Under the pieces are notes generated by a model. It had not been told where the DNA came from. It saw nothing but the letters and a program-made list of their open reading frames with translations, and did not search any database. Below are positions 20,162 through 29,208 of a stretch of DNA of 64,000 nt, piece by piece. Numbering within the stretch: the first letter of the stretch is position 1; each line of letters starts with the position of its first letter. Origin of the DNA: Brucella sp. BE17 (GTDB lineage: Bacteria > Pseudomonadota > Alphaproteobacteria > Rhizobiales > Rhizobiaceae). Where the stretch lies: assembly GCF_039545455.1 (NCBI RefSeq), contig NZ_CP154467.1, forward strand, positions 1,978,501-2,042,500, in the 5' to 3' direction. Both the position numbers and the translations under genes were made by a program.

Positions 20162-20761
20162 ATGGCAGGACAGCTCGGCAGGAAACTGGCCGCGAAGTTC
20201 GATGAGGAAATCCGTTTTTTCAAAGGCTGGATAGACGGACCCAAAGCGGTTGGCGCCATATTGCCGACAAGTTCTGTTACGGCGCGGCGCATGGCGAGCG
20301 TTATCGATACCAAATCCGGGCTGCCTGTGCTTGAACTTGGGCCCGGTACTGGTGTCATCACCAAGGCAATTCTTGCGCATGGCATAAAGCCGTCTGATCT
20401 TTATTCGGTCGAATACTCGCCGGACTTCGTCGATCATCTCAACAAGGCCTTTCCCGCAGTGAACATCATCCACGGCGATGTGTTCGATCTCGACAGTGCT
20501 CTGGGTGAGAAGAAGGACCTGCAGTTCGACAGCATTATTTCCGCAGTCCCCATGCTCAACTTTCCGATGGAAGACCGCATCCGGCTTATGGAAGAGCTGC
20601 TGTCGCGAATCCCGCGCGGTCGTCCGTTGATACAGATCACCTACGGTCCGCGTCCTCCGGTTCCTGCCGGAAAGGGCAATTACACCGTGCAGCATTATGA
20701 TTTCGTGGTGCGCAACGTTCCGCCTGCACAGCTCTGGGTCTATCGCAGCGCACTATCCTAA
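20162..20761 (+). CDS. pmtA: Phospholipid N-methyltransferase
   Basis: This 199-residue SAM-dependent enzyme methylates phosphatidylethanolamine stepwise to phosphatidylcholine. Length, the N-terminal segment KFDEEIRFFKGWIDGPKAVG (13-32), GAILPTSS and motif I VLELGPGTGVI (56-66) match the Sinorhizobium/Agrobacterium PmtA type. It has no membrane segment and is probably peripheral on the inner membrane through its basic N terminus. It lies after dnaJ in the order common to Rhizobiales. Confidence 0.93.
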   Translation: MAGQLGRKLAAKFDEEIRFFKGWIDGPKAVGAILPTSSVTARRMASVIDTKSGLPVLELGPGTGVITKAILAHGIKPSDLYSVEYSPDFVDHLNKAFPAVNIIHGDVFDLDSALGEKKDLQFDSIISAVPMLNFPMEDRIRLMEELLSRIPRGRPLIQITYGPRPPVPAGKGNYTVQHYDFVVRNVPPAQLWVYRSALS

Positions 20762-20778
20762 CCCTTCGGAGATCATTC

Positions 20779-21357
20779 ATGTCTGCAAAAATCCTGATCT
20801 TTGCCGGATCAATCCGCAAGGGTGCCTTTTCCGGGCATATGGCTGAGGCGGCTTCAAGGGAGCTGTCGGCGCAAGGGGCAGAGGTTAGCGAGATATCGCT
20901 GGCTGATTATTCCCTTCCGATCATGAACGAGGATCTGGAGAAGGAAGAAGGTATTCCCGAAAACGCGATCAAGCTTGGCCGCCTTCTGGCCTCGCATGAT
21001 GGCCTGATGATCTGCTCGCCGGAATATAATGCCTCGATCCCGCCGCTTCTTAAAAACACGCTCGACTGGGTGAGCCGCATTTCAAAAGACGGCGACAAGC
21101 CGCTCAAACCCTATGCCCGTCTGACCGTCGGGCTTTGCTCGACGTCCAATGGTGCTTTTGCAGGTATGCGCGGACTTTATCACTTACGGGCTGTGTTGAT
21201 GGCTGTCGGCGCGCAGGTCATCACCGAGCAATGTTCGGTCGGTGGTGCAGCGGAGGCGTTCGATGCTGACGGCACACTCAAGAATGAACGCAGTGCCAGA
21301 ATGCTGACGGCGGTCTGTAAAAGCCTGATCGAGCGGGCGGCTAATCCGGGACGTTGA
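20779..21357 (+). CDS. NAD(P)H-dependent FMN reductase family protein
   Basis: This 192-residue flavodoxin-like protein is probably a flavin or quinone reductase. The FMN phosphate loop is [10 protein letters not shown] (about 9-18). The family motif [20 protein letters not shown] (about 75-94) contains the PEYN segment of SsuE/ChrR-type reductases. It starts 17 bp after pmtA, with CGGAG upstream of the ATG, so it is likely co-transcribed. The specific electron acceptor cannot be told from sequence. Confidence 0.9.
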   Translation: MSAKILIFAGSIRKGAFSGHMAEAASRELSAQGAEVSEISLADYSLPIMNEDLEKEEGIPENAIKLGRLLASHDGLMICSPEYNASIPPLLKNTLDWVSRISKDGDKPLKPYARLTVGLCSTSNGAFAGMRGLYHLRAVLMAVGAQVITEQCSVGGAAEAFDADGTLKNERSARMLTAVCKSLIERAANPGR

Positions 21358-21448
21358 AAATGGCGATCATTGCATAATTTCCGGCCATGGTCTCTTCCGT
21401 GCGGCCTTGTGTTGTGCGAAGAAAACGCAAATCACAGCGGAGGCTTTC

Positions 21449-22153
21449 ATGACGACGACAGATTTGCGCGATCAATTGATCGTGGGCCTTGATTTGCCGA
21501 GTGTCACCGAGGCTGAGAAACTGGTCGAGGAACTGGGCGATGCCGTTTCCTTCTATAAGATCGGCCATCAGCTTGTCTTTGCAGGCGGACTTGATTTCGC
21601 AAAGAGCCTGATTGCGGCCAGAAAAAAAGTCTTTCTCGACATGAAGCTGCTCGATATCGACAACACCATTGCAAAGGGCGTGGAGAACGTTGCGAAAATG
21701 GGCGTTTCCATGCTCACGCTTCATGCCTATCCAAAGGCTATGCGTGCAGCGGTTGAAGCGGCAAAAGGGTCCAATCTTTGTCTGCTTGGCGTGACGGTGC
21801 TCACGTCCATGGATGAGGCCGATCTGAAAGAAGCCGGTTATTCCGACACTCCTGAAGCGCTGGTTTTGAAGCGTGCGCTGCAAGCGCGTGAAGCTGGCAT
21901 GGGCGGCATTGTGGCTTCCGCTGCCGAAGCGGCCGCCATTCGCAAGGCAATCGGCCCCGATATGGCGGTCGTCACCCCCGGCATTCGCCCGGCGGGAGCC
22001 GAGAAGGGCGATCAGAAGCGTGTCATGACGCCGGCGGACGCGCTTCAGGCCGGTGCAAGCCATCTCGTGGTCGCGCGTCCGATTGTCGGTGCTCAGGACC
22101 GCAAAGCGGCTGCCCTTGCCATTCTGGAAGAAATGCGCTCAGTTTCCCACTAA
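21449..22153 (+). CDS. pyrF: Orotidine 5'-phosphate decarboxylase
   Basis: This 234-residue TIM barrel catalyses the last step of UMP synthesis. The catalytic D-x-K-x-x-D motif is DMKLLDID, with D64, K66, D69 and D71. VTPGIRPAG near residue 176 and VVARPI near residue 210 form the phosphate-binding site. The ATG at 21449 gives the usual length and follows GCGGAGG. An upstream in-frame start at 21407 is less likely. The DUF1330 gene follows after 15 bp. Confidence 0.96.
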   Translation: MTTTDLRDQLIVGLDLPSVTEAEKLVEELGDAVSFYKIGHQLVFAGGLDFAKSLIAARKKVFLDMKLLDIDNTIAKGVENVAKMGVSMLTLHAYPKAMRAAVEAAKGSNLCLLGVTVLTSMDEADLKEAGYSDTPEALVLKRALQAREAGMGGIVASAAEAAAIRKAIGPDMAVVTPGIRPAGAEKGDQKRVMTPADALQAGASHLVVARPIVGAQDRKAAALAILEEMRSVSH

Positions 22154-22168
22154 CTTGGGAGGAAAACC

Positions 22169-22456
22169 ATGCCGAAAGCCTATTGGATCGCCCGTGTCGA
22201 TGTGCGTGATGGCGAACGCTACAAGGATTATGTCTCGACGGCCAAGCCGGCCTTTGAACGCTATGGCGCGAAATTCATTGCGCGTGGCGGCAAGGCGGAA
22301 GCGGTTGAAGGGCAAGGCCGCGCACGCAATGTGATCATCGAATTTGCAACCATGCAGGCAGCACTCGATTGCTATCATTCTGCCGAATATCAGGCCGCAA
22401 AAGCCATCCGTCAAACTGTTGCGGATGGCGAGATCGTTATCGTTGAAAGCATCTGA
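22169..22456 (+). CDS. DUF1330 family protein
   Basis: A 95-residue ferredoxin-like dimeric alpha/beta barrel protein. The DUF1330 pattern is clear: MPKAYWIARVDVRDGERYKD at the start, FIARGGKAEAVEG in the middle and YHSAEYQAAKAIR near residues 69-81. The function of the family is unknown. GGGAGG lies before the ATG. It is 15 bp downstream of pyrF and probably in the same transcript. Confidence 0.9.
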   Translation: MPKAYWIARVDVRDGERYKDYVSTAKPAFERYGAKFIARGGKAEAVEGQGRARNVIIEFATMQAALDCYHSAEYQAAKAIRQTVADGEIVIVESI

Positions 22457-22522
22457 CCACAACAGTCACCAGTTGTTGTAGCATGTGCGCCAGTCGTTCA
22501 GCTGTTGCGCAAAGGATTTCCA

Positions 22523-22987
22523 TTGACGTCTTCAATCAGAGCCAGAAATGAAAGGTGGCGATCTTTCCTTGCCGATACGCTGGCTCTGATTCTGTTCTTC
22601 ACGGCAAGCGGTATTATCAATGAGCGGTTCATTGCAGGAATGACGTGGGAACAGGTATTTCATGCGCGGCTTCTCGGGGCTTTGCTGATGGTCGTATCTG
22701 GACGCCCCTATGGCCTGTGGCGTGACTGGTTCATGCGTCATGCGGGTGCGAGCAAGATATCCCGGCTGCTTTGGGATACTGTTGCACTGGTAAGTTTCCA
22801 GGTGCCGATCTACGCAGCAATATTAGCCGTCAGCGGTGCCAATTTGAACGAACTGTTGCGCGGGTCGCTTGGGGTGGTGGTGATCATGCTGGTTTTGGGA
22901 AGGCCATATGGGGCCTTCCTGAATTTTGTAAGAAACTGCTTTGGTCTCCCCGCAGGAGGAGAAAAGCCGATGTCGTTGAATAGCTAG
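22523..22987 (+). CDS. alaE: AlaE-family L-alanine exporter-like protein
   Basis: This 154-residue inner-membrane protein has four hydrophobic segments (about 13-33, 45-62, 84-108 and 113-135). It has the AlaE repeat pattern: SGRPYGLWRDWFMR near residue 65 and LGRPYGAFLNFVRN near residue 126, each with the conserved PYG. E. coli AlaE exports L-alanine; the same role is inferred. The start is the TTG at 22523, six bases after AAAGGA (22511-22516). The stop TAG is the first three bases of the 105-bp repeat. Confidence 0.82.
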   Translation: MTSSIRARNERWRSFLADTLALILFFTASGIINERFIAGMTWEQVFHARLLGALLMVVSGRPYGLWRDWFMRHAGASKISRLLWDTVALVSFQVPIYAAILAVSGANLNELLRGSLGVVVIMLVLGRPYGAFLNFVRNCFGLPAGGEKPMSLNS

Positions 22988-23089
22988 AGCATAAGTCCTA
23001 TCGGAGTGAAACGAGGATCGATAAGATTATGCTTAAAATAAAAGGAGTTAGAGCGCCGATCTGATTCAATCAGATCGGAATATGCTCTA
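22985..23089. repeat. 105-bp palindromic repeat of Bru-RS type, copy A
   Basis: The ends are exact 9-bp inverted repeats, TAGAGCATA (22985-22993) and TATGCTCTA (23081-23089). Inside is a near-perfect palindrome CCGATCTGATT-C-AATCAGATCGG (23056-23078). Length and layout resemble the Bru-RS1/RS2 elements of Brucella. Its terminal TAGs form the stop codons of the genes on both sides. A second, more diverged copy lies at 36325-36428. Confidence 0.8.
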
Positions 23090-23962
23090 AAGCCTGACGG
23101 GCGGATCATGACGTCCGGCGAGCGTCAGATCGAGCAGAACCACTTTGCCGGCATGCGGATCGGCCTCTTTTGCCGCGTCATCCATGCCTTGGCGCGCGCT
23201 GGTGACGATCATCACGCTCGCATCCGGTCCCACGAAAGCCGGACATGAAGGCTGACTTACGGGAAGGGCAATCGACCGGATCAGCCGTCCCTGCGGCGAA
23301 TAGGTGTGCACTGCATTTGCCCCCCAGCACGCATTCCACAACGTGCCTTCGCCATCCACTACCGAACCATCCACCCCACCTTCTTCCGTACGATGGTGAA
23401 AGACGCTTTTTTCCGATATCGGCAGGCCGGTTTCCGGGTCCGTATCGACACGCCAGATGATATTGCGATCCGTATCCGCAAAATAAGCGATTTTTCCGTC
23501 GGGCGAAAACGAGATCGAATTGGTGATGGTGATATCGGAAAAGAGCTTTTTCACTTGGCCCTCGCAATACCACCAGATTGACCCTGCTTGCTTTTCCGCC
23601 TTCTTGCCCATGGTGCCGATCCAGAATGCGCCGGAGGGATGCACGCGTGCATCGTTGGAGCGGGTTACGGTGTTATCCGCTTCCAGGGGATGATGCAGCG
23701 TCAGTTTTCCATTGGAACGCTCACGAATGAACAAGCCATGCTCGCTGACAATCAACTGCCGCTCGCGGTCGATGACGGCCATTGCGCTGGCCTTCATGCC
23801 AAGATCATGCTCTTGCAACGCGCCGCTGTCCCAATTGCGCTCGATCAGCTTGTGGCCCAGAATATCGAACCACCAGACATGGCCGGTGAGCGGGTCATAG
23901 CCCGGACCTTCACCAAGTTCGGCGACATGATCGGCGAATAGGGTCGTTTTGACGGCGGTCAT
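23087..23962 (-). CDS. SMP-30/gluconolactonase family protein
   Basis: A 291-residue six-bladed beta-propeller of the SMP-30/LRE-like family, likely a sugar lactonase. ELGEGPGYDP near residue 13 has the first metal-binding Glu. NDARVHPSGAFWIGTM and TITNSISFSPDGKIAYFADT supply the conserved Asn residues. GGVDGSVVDGEGTLWNACW gives the conserved Asp. The start at 23962 follows GGGAGG. The stop codon falls in the right end of the 105-bp repeat. It lies 55 bp after the luciferase-like gene with a strong hairpin between. Confidence 0.88.
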   Translation of the reverse strand: MTAVKTTLFADHVAELGEGPGYDPLTGHVWWFDILGHKLIERNWDSGALQEHDLGMKASAMAVIDRERQLIVSEHGLFIRERSNGKLTLHHPLEADNTVTRSNDARVHPSGAFWIGTMGKKAEKQAGSIWWYCEGQVKKLFSDITITNSISFSPDGKIAYFADTDRNIIWRVDTDPETGLPISEKSVFHHRTEEGGVDGSVVDGEGTLWNACWGANAVHTYSPQGRLIRSIALPVSQPSCPAFVGPDASVMIVTSARQGMDDAAKEADPHAGKVVLLDLTLAGRHDPPVRL

Positions 23963-23983
23963 GCTTTCCTCCCGAAAATATGT

Positions 23984-24006
23984 CGCCCGGCGAATTTCGC
24001 CGGGCG
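23984..24006 (-). other. Strong hairpin between two co-oriented genes
   Basis: CGCCCGGCGA and TCGCCGGGCG form a perfect 10-bp GC-rich stem with a 3-base loop, between the stop of the luciferase-like gene and the ribosome binding site of the SMP-30 gene. It has no clear T-run, so it may be a processing or stability element and not a full terminator. Confidence 0.6.
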
Positions 24007-24017
24007 TTGCGTTCATT

Positions 24018-25040
24018 TTACCGCCAGCCGAGTTCCGGAGCAACCGTGGTCAGGATGGCTTCGATCACATGGGCATTATAATCGACGCCAAGCTGGTTGG
24101 GCACGGTCAAAAGCAGCGTGTCGGCTTCGGCGACTGCCTCGTCCTGTTTGAGTTCCCTGATCAACGCTTCAGGTTCTGCTGCATAGGAGCGGCCAAAAAT
24201 TGCCCGCGTGTTTTCGTCGATATAGCCGATGCTGTCCTGCTCTTTGCTGCCGCCCCCGAAATAGGCGCGGTCACGATCATCGACGAGCGCGAAAATACTG
24301 CGGCTCACTGAAACACGTGGCGTGCGTGTGTGTCCTGCTTCCTTCCATGCTTCACGATAGGCACGGATCTGCTTGGCCTGCTGGACATGGAACGGTTCAC
24401 CCGTTTCATCATCCTTCAGGGTTGAGCTTTGCAGGTTCATGCCGAGCTTTGCTGCCCAGATGGCCGTGGCGTTTGAGCCCGCACCCCACCAGATGCGGTC
24501 CTGCAGCCCTTCGGAATAGGGCTCAAGGCGCAACAGACCGGGAGGGTTGGGGAACATTGGACGTGGATTGGGTTGTGCAAAGCCTTCGCCCTTCAGCGCC
24601 TGCAAAAACGCTTCTGCATGTTGGCGGCCCATATCGGCATCGGTTTTACCCTCTTCCGGCTTGTAGCCAAAATAGCGCCAGCCATCGATGACCTGCTCGG
24701 GTGAGCCGCGGCTGATACCCAATTGCAGGCGCCCACCAGCAATGAGGTCCGCCGCACCGGCATCTTCAGCCATGTAAAACGGGTTCTCATAGCGCATGTC
24801 GATGACGGCGGTACCGATCTCGATCTTGCTGGTTTTCGCCCCAACGGCTGCCAGCAGTGGAAACGGCGAGGCAAGCTGGCGGGCAAAATGATGCACGCGG
24901 AAGTAAGCACCATCCGCGCCGAGTTCTTCGGCAGCGACCGCAAGATCGATCGATTGCAGAAGCGTGTCGCCAGCCGAACGGGTTCCCGACTGGGGAGATG
25001 GCGACCAATGGCCGAAGGAGAGAAAGCCGATATTTTTCAT
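24018..25040 (-). CDS. LLM-class flavin-dependent oxidoreductase (luciferase-like)
   Basis: A 340-residue TIM-barrel protein of the bacterial luciferase family. Diagnostic segments are AVAAEELGADGAYFRVHHFA (about 34-53), SKIEIGTAVIDMRYENP, LIAGGRLQLGISRGSPEQV and the RIWWGAGSNATAIWAAKLGM segment. Members reduce FMN or use reduced flavin with various substrates; no specific reaction can be assigned. It is followed in the same direction by the SMP-30 gene, so the pair may act on related small molecules, but this is speculation. Confidence 0.88.
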   Translation of the reverse strand: MKNIGFLSFGHWSPSPQSGTRSAGDTLLQSIDLAVAAEELGADGAYFRVHHFARQLASPFPLLAAVGAKTSKIEIGTAVIDMRYENPFYMAEDAGAADLIAGGRLQLGISRGSPEQVIDGWRYFGYKPEEGKTDADMGRQHAEAFLQALKGEGFAQPNPRPMFPNPPGLLRLEPYSEGLQDRIWWGAGSNATAIWAAKLGMNLQSSTLKDDETGEPFHVQQAKQIRAYREAWKEAGHTRTPRVSVSRSIFALVDDRDRAYFGGGSKEQDSIGYIDENTRAIFGRSYAAEPEALIRELKQDEAVAEADTLLLTVPNQLGVDYNAHVIEAILTTVAPELGWR

Positions 25041-25226
25041 GATGTTTACTCTGACTGGAACAATTAATCTTGGGCATCATATGGGGTAGCGGGTCTCATT
25101 TGAAAGCAGCTGGCATGGTGAACACTGTATCGTGTTTCCTTGAACAGGCTGTTCGTGCCAGAAAAAGCTATATCGCAGCCGTGTTCCATCCTAAATTCTG
25201 AGCAATTTCGAATCGCGAGGAAAATC

Positions 25227-26165
25227 ATGGCTCTCAAAGTCGCGGTCCAGATGGACCATATCAGAACCGTCTCCATTGCAGGCGACACCACTTTTGCCCT
25301 GTCGCTTGAGGCGCAAAAGCGCGGCCATGAGCTTTATCATTATACGCCCGACCGGCTTTCCATGCGCGATGGCGTGGTTTCGGCAGCGGTCGAGAAACTG
25401 GAAGTGCGCGATATCGAGGGCGATCATTTTACGCTCGGTGAGTCGGTGCGGCGCGATCTTTCGCAAATGGATGTTATCTTGCTGCGGCAGGATCCGCCGT
25501 TCGACATGAACTATATCACCACGACGCATCTTCTGGAGCGCATTCATCCAAAGACGCTGGTGGTCAATGACCCCGCCTGGGTGCGCAACAGCCCGGAGAA
25601 GATTTTTGTCACCGATTTTCCCGATCTGATGCCCGAAACGCTGATTACCAAAGACCCACAGGAGGTCATGGATTTCCGCCACCAATTCGGCGATATCATT
25701 TTAAAGCCGCTTTATGGCAATGGTGGCGCGGGGGTGTTTCATCTGGCTGATGGCGATCGCAACCTGACCTCGCTGCTGGAAATGTTCGGGCAATTGTTCA
25801 AGGAACCTTTCATCGCCCAGCGTTACCTCAAGGATGTCCGTGCCGGCGACAAGCGCATTATCCTGATCGATGGTGAGCCGGTGGGGGCTATTAACCGCGT
25901 GCCGTCGGAAACCGATGCCCGCTCCAACATGCATGTCGGTGGCCGCGCGGAGCAAAGCAAACTGACGCCGCGTGAACGCGAAATCTGCGAGCGCATCGGT
26001 CCGTCCTTGAAAGAGCGTGGCTTTATTCTCGTCGGCATCGACGTGATCGGCGATTACATGACCGAGATCAACGTCACCTCGCCAACCGGCATTCGGGAAA
26101 TCGAACGCTTTGACGGCACCAATATTGCAGCCCTGTTCTGGGATGCAGTTGAAGCCAAACGATAA
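25227..26165 (+). CDS. gshB: Glutathione synthetase
   Basis: A 312-residue ATP-grasp ligase that joins glycine to gamma-glutamylcysteine. The N-terminal domain starts [11 protein letters not shown], with [20 protein letters not shown] near residue 88. The ATP-grasp domain has [27 protein letters not shown] (P-loop-like lid) and the C-terminal [19 protein letters not shown], where EINVTS provides Mg ligands. The ATG at 25227 gives the normal family length; AGGAAA lies upstream. The frame opens earlier at 25140 but without support. Confidence 0.96.
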   Translation: MALKVAVQMDHIRTVSIAGDTTFALSLEAQKRGHELYHYTPDRLSMRDGVVSAAVEKLEVRDIEGDHFTLGESVRRDLSQMDVILLRQDPPFDMNYITTTHLLERIHPKTLVVNDPAWVRNSPEKIFVTDFPDLMPETLITKDPQEVMDFRHQFGDIILKPLYGNGGAGVFHLADGDRNLTSLLEMFGQLFKEPFIAQRYLKDVRAGDKRIILIDGEPVGAINRVPSETDARSNMHVGGRAEQSKLTPREREICERIGPSLKERGFILVGIDVIGDYMTEINVTSPTGIREIERFDGTNIAALFWDAVEAKR

Positions 26166-26198
26166 AATGTTCCTGAAACGTTCTTGAAATCTCCCTTT

Positions 26199-26237
26199 GA
26201 ATATGCTTAAATCTCATGGTTGTATTTAAGCATATTC
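26199..26237. other. Perfect 14-bp inverted repeat between gshB and comM
   Basis: GAATATGCTTAAAT (26199-26212) and ATTTAAGCATATTC (26224-26237) flank an 11-base centre. It is AT-rich, 34 bp after the gshB stop and 40 bp before the comM start. It lacks a T-run on either side, so it could be an operator or an RNA hairpin. Confidence 0.6.
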
Positions 26238-26276
26238 TCACTTTTGGGATGTGCCGATGAGCATGCGGGGGCGCTC

Positions 26277-27809
26277 ATGGTTGCACGGGTTGGAACGGTT
26301 GCCTTTCAGGGCATAGAGGCAGTGCCGGTTGACGTTCAGGTCATGGTGGCACCGGGCAAGATGGGCATGTCCATTGTCGGGCTGCCCGATAAGGCTGTGG
26401 CCGAAAGCCGGGAGCGGGTGCAGGCAGCACTGCACGCCTGTGGGCTTTCCATGCCGACCAAGCGGGTAACGGTTAATCTCGCACCAGCCGATCTGCCCAA
26501 GGAAGGTTCGCATTACGATCTGCCGATTGCGGTCGGATTGATGGCAGCAATAGGGGCTATTCCGGCAGATGCCATTCAATCCTATATTGTTTTGGGTGAA
26601 CTGTCGCTCGATGGTTCGATTACTGCTGTGGCAGGCGTCCTTCCCGCGGCAATTGGTGCCAACCGGGAGGATAAAGGTCTGATCTGTCCGCATGATTGCG
26701 GGCAGGAAGCAGCATGGGCAGGCGCGGATATTGATATTCTTGCGCCGCGTAGTCTGATCGCGCTGGCCAATCATTTCAAGGGTACGCAGGTTCTGACGCG
26801 CCCTACACCTTCCATGCGGGTCGCGAACGAAGGGCTACCCGATCTTTCCGATATCAAGGGCCAGGAGACGGCCAAGCGTGCGCTGGAGATTGCAGCTGCA
26901 GGCAATCACAATCTGCTTTTGGTCGGCCCGCCGGGTTCGGGTAAATCCATGCTGGCGCAACGCCTGCCGTCAATCTTGCCCAAACTCAGCCCGCGTGAAT
27001 TGCTCGACGTATCGATGATCGCCTCGATAGCGGGTGAGCTTTCCGGCGGGAAACTCTCTGACCGTAGGCCGTTTCGCGCTCCGCATCATTCAGCTTCCAT
27101 GGCGGCGATGGTGGGTGGCGGCTTGCGCGCACGGCCAGGCGAAGTCTCGCTTGCGCATAATGGTGTGCTGTTTCTCGATGAGTTTCCTGAATTCTCGCCG
27201 CAGGTTCTCGATTCGCTGCGCCAGCCGCTTGAAACCGGTGAATGCATGATTGCGCGTGTCAATCACCGCACCAGCTATCCGGCGCGGTTCCAGCTTGTGG
27301 CGGCGATGAACCCGTGTCGCTGTGGCATGGCGGGCGAACCGGGGCATACTTGCGCACGTGGCCCACGCTGCCAGAGCGATTATCAGGCGCGGATATCCGG
27401 CCCGCTTCTCGACCGTATCGATTTGCGTGTCGATATGCCGGCTGTTTCAGCGCTTGATCTTATTACGCCTTCGCAGTCGGAAAGAAGCGAAACGGTTGCG
27501 ATCCGTGTGGCAAGGGCCCGTGCCATACAGGCGGCGCGATATGGTGCGCGCGGGCTTGAGTCTTCCATGACCAATGCCCATTGCCCGGCAAGCCTGATCG
27601 AAGATGTGGCCGGTCCCGATACGGCGGGGCTTAAGCTTTTGCGCGATGCCAGCGAACGCATGCATTTTTCCGCCCGCGCCTATCACCGTATTTTGAAAGT
27701 AGCGCGCACGCTTGCTGATCTTGATGGCGTCGAACAGGTAGGACGCATTCATCTGGCCGGTGCCATTTCATATCGCATGGGCGCAGAAAGGCTTATTTCA
27801 GCAGCATGA
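26277..27809 (+). CDS. comM: ComM/YifB-type Mg-chelatase-like AAA+ ATPase
   Basis: A 510-residue protein with an N-terminal Lon-protease-like fold domain (ChlI type, about 1-180), a central AAA+ domain with Walker A VGPPGSGKS near residue 217 and Walker B VLFLDEFPEF near residue 300, and a C-terminal Mg-chelatase domain containing CRCGMAGEPGHTC. ComM is a hexameric helicase that drives branch migration during natural transformation, and is also kept in species not known to be competent. The start at 26277 excludes the inverted repeat; a longer frame from 26220 would include it. Confidence 0.93.
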   Translation: MVARVGTVAFQGIEAVPVDVQVMVAPGKMGMSIVGLPDKAVAESRERVQAALHACGLSMPTKRVTVNLAPADLPKEGSHYDLPIAVGLMAAIGAIPADAIQSYIVLGELSLDGSITAVAGVLPAAIGANREDKGLICPHDCGQEAAWAGADIDILAPRSLIALANHFKGTQVLTRPTPSMRVANEGLPDLSDIKGQETAKRALEIAAAGNHNLLLVGPPGSGKSMLAQRLPSILPKLSPRELLDVSMIASIAGELSGGKLSDRRPFRAPHHSASMAAMVGGGLRARPGEVSLAHNGVLFLDEFPEFSPQVLDSLRQPLETGECMIARVNHRTSYPARFQLVAAMNPCRCGMAGEPGHTCARGPRCQSDYQARISGPLLDRIDLRVDMPAVSALDLITPSQSERSETVAIRVARARAIQAARYGARGLESSMTNAHCPASLIEDVAGPDTAGLKLLRDASERMHFSARAYHRILKVARTLADLDGVEQVGRIHLAGAISYRMGAERLISAA

Positions 27810-27843
27810 TCCAGCATAGGCTTGCCGTAACAATGATAGAGTA

Positions 27844-29208
27844 TCAACCGGGAAGGTTTTCCGAACCGTTGCCGCGATAATCCTGCCGGTTGATACCATG
27901 GCGCTGCATTTTGTCGTAAAATGTCTTGCGCGGAATGCCGAGCGCCTCGATGGTTGCCTGAACATTGCCTTTATGGGCGGCAAGGGTATCTCGGATCAGT
28001 GTCGCCTCATACCGTTCGATCCGTTTTGGCAGTGGGTCGTTAGCTTCGACCGGCATTGCGGTGCGCATATCCTGCGGAACACCGAGGGCTACGCGGTCCG
28101 CGAAATGCGCCAGTTCGCGGACATTTCCGGGCCAATCATGGTGCATAAGATAGGCATAAGTTCCAGTATCAATATTGGGAGCATCGCGGTTGAAGCGCTT
28201 TGCGGCGCGCGTGAGGAAATGCGCGAAGAGGAGGGGAATATCCTCACGGCGTTCCCGAAGCGGCGGGATGGAAAGTGTCACCACGTTCAGCCGGTAGTAA
28301 AGGTCTTCGCGAAAATCGCCGCGCTGGGCAGGATCCCCGAGATTGATCTTTGCAGCCGCCACTACGCGCAGATCGACGGGTCGCACTTCATTGGTTCCGA
28401 GCGGTGCAATCTCGCGCATTTCGAGAACACGAAGCAGTTTGACTTGCGTTGCGGCAGGCATGCTTTCGATTTCGTCGAGAAAAAGCGTGCCGCCGCTTGA
28501 ATGTTCGATACGACCAAGGCGCTTTTTCTGAGCGCCGGTAAAGGCACCTGATTCATGGCCAAACAGTTCGCTTTCAATGACTGTTTCCGGCAATGCGCCG
28601 CAATTGAGTGCCACGAAATTACCCTTGCGACGGCGGCCCCAATCATGCAGCAACTGCGCCACCACTTCCTTGCCGCTGCCTGTTTCACCGGCGATCAGAA
28701 CATCGACATCCATATCGGCAATATCGCGCACGGTCCGGCGCAGGTTTTCAATTGCTGGCGTCTGTCCGATCAGCGGCAGGCTGGTTCCGGCATTTTCTGC
28801 TGCTTCGCGCAAGTTTCGGTTCTCAAGTACCAGTTGCCGCTTTTCACCTGCACGACGGACGCTGTGCACCAGGCGGTCAGTGGCGAAAGGCTTTGCGATG
28901 AAATCATAGACCCCGTCCTGAATGGCCTGAACGGCCATGGGAATGTCACCGTGGCCGGTGATCAGGATGACCGGCAGGTCGGCATCGATGCCCTTGATGC
29001 GTTCGAAAAACTGCAGGCCATCCATTTGCGGCATGCGCACATCGGTAATGATTACGCCTTCATAGTCGGGTGAAACGGCATTGATCGCATCGGTTGCCCG
29101 AGCAAAATCACGAACATTGAAGCCTGCAAGCTCAAGTGTCTGCCGGGTTGCGCGGCGCAAGGCATTGTCGTCGTCAACCAGAATGATCGGAAGCAATTTT
29201 GTCGTCAT
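27844..29208 (-). CDS. dctD: C4-dicarboxylate response regulator DctD (sigma-54 activator)
   Basis: A 454-residue NtrC-family activator. The receiver domain (about 8-125) has phospho-acceptor D56. The AAA+ domain has Walker A GETGSGKE (174-181) and the sigma-54 contact loop GAFTGA (221-226). A Fis-type helix-turn-helix sits near the C terminus ([20 protein letters not shown]). The ATG overlaps the dctB stop (ATGA). It should bind the paired palindromes at 31065-31113 and activate the dctA promoter at 31187-31202. Confidence 0.95.
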   Translation of the reverse strand: MTTKLLPIILVDDDNALRRATRQTLELAGFNVRDFARATDAINAVSPDYEGVIITDVRMPQMDGLQFFERIKGIDADLPVILITGHGDIPMAVQAIQDGVYDFIAKPFATDRLVHSVRRAGEKRQLVLENRNLREAAENAGTSLPLIGQTPAIENLRRTVRDIADMDVDVLIAGETGSGKEVVAQLLHDWGRRRKGNFVALNCGALPETVIESELFGHESGAFTGAQKKRLGRIEHSSGGTLFLDEIESMPAATQVKLLRVLEMREIAPLGTNEVRPVDLRVVAAAKINLGDPAQRGDFREDLYYRLNVVTLSIPPLRERREDIPLLFAHFLTRAAKRFNRDAPNIDTGTYAYLMHHDWPGNVRELAHFADRVALGVPQDMRTAMPVEANDPLPKRIERYEATLIRDTLAAHKGNVQATIEALGIPRKTFYDKMQRHGINRQDYRGNGSENLPG

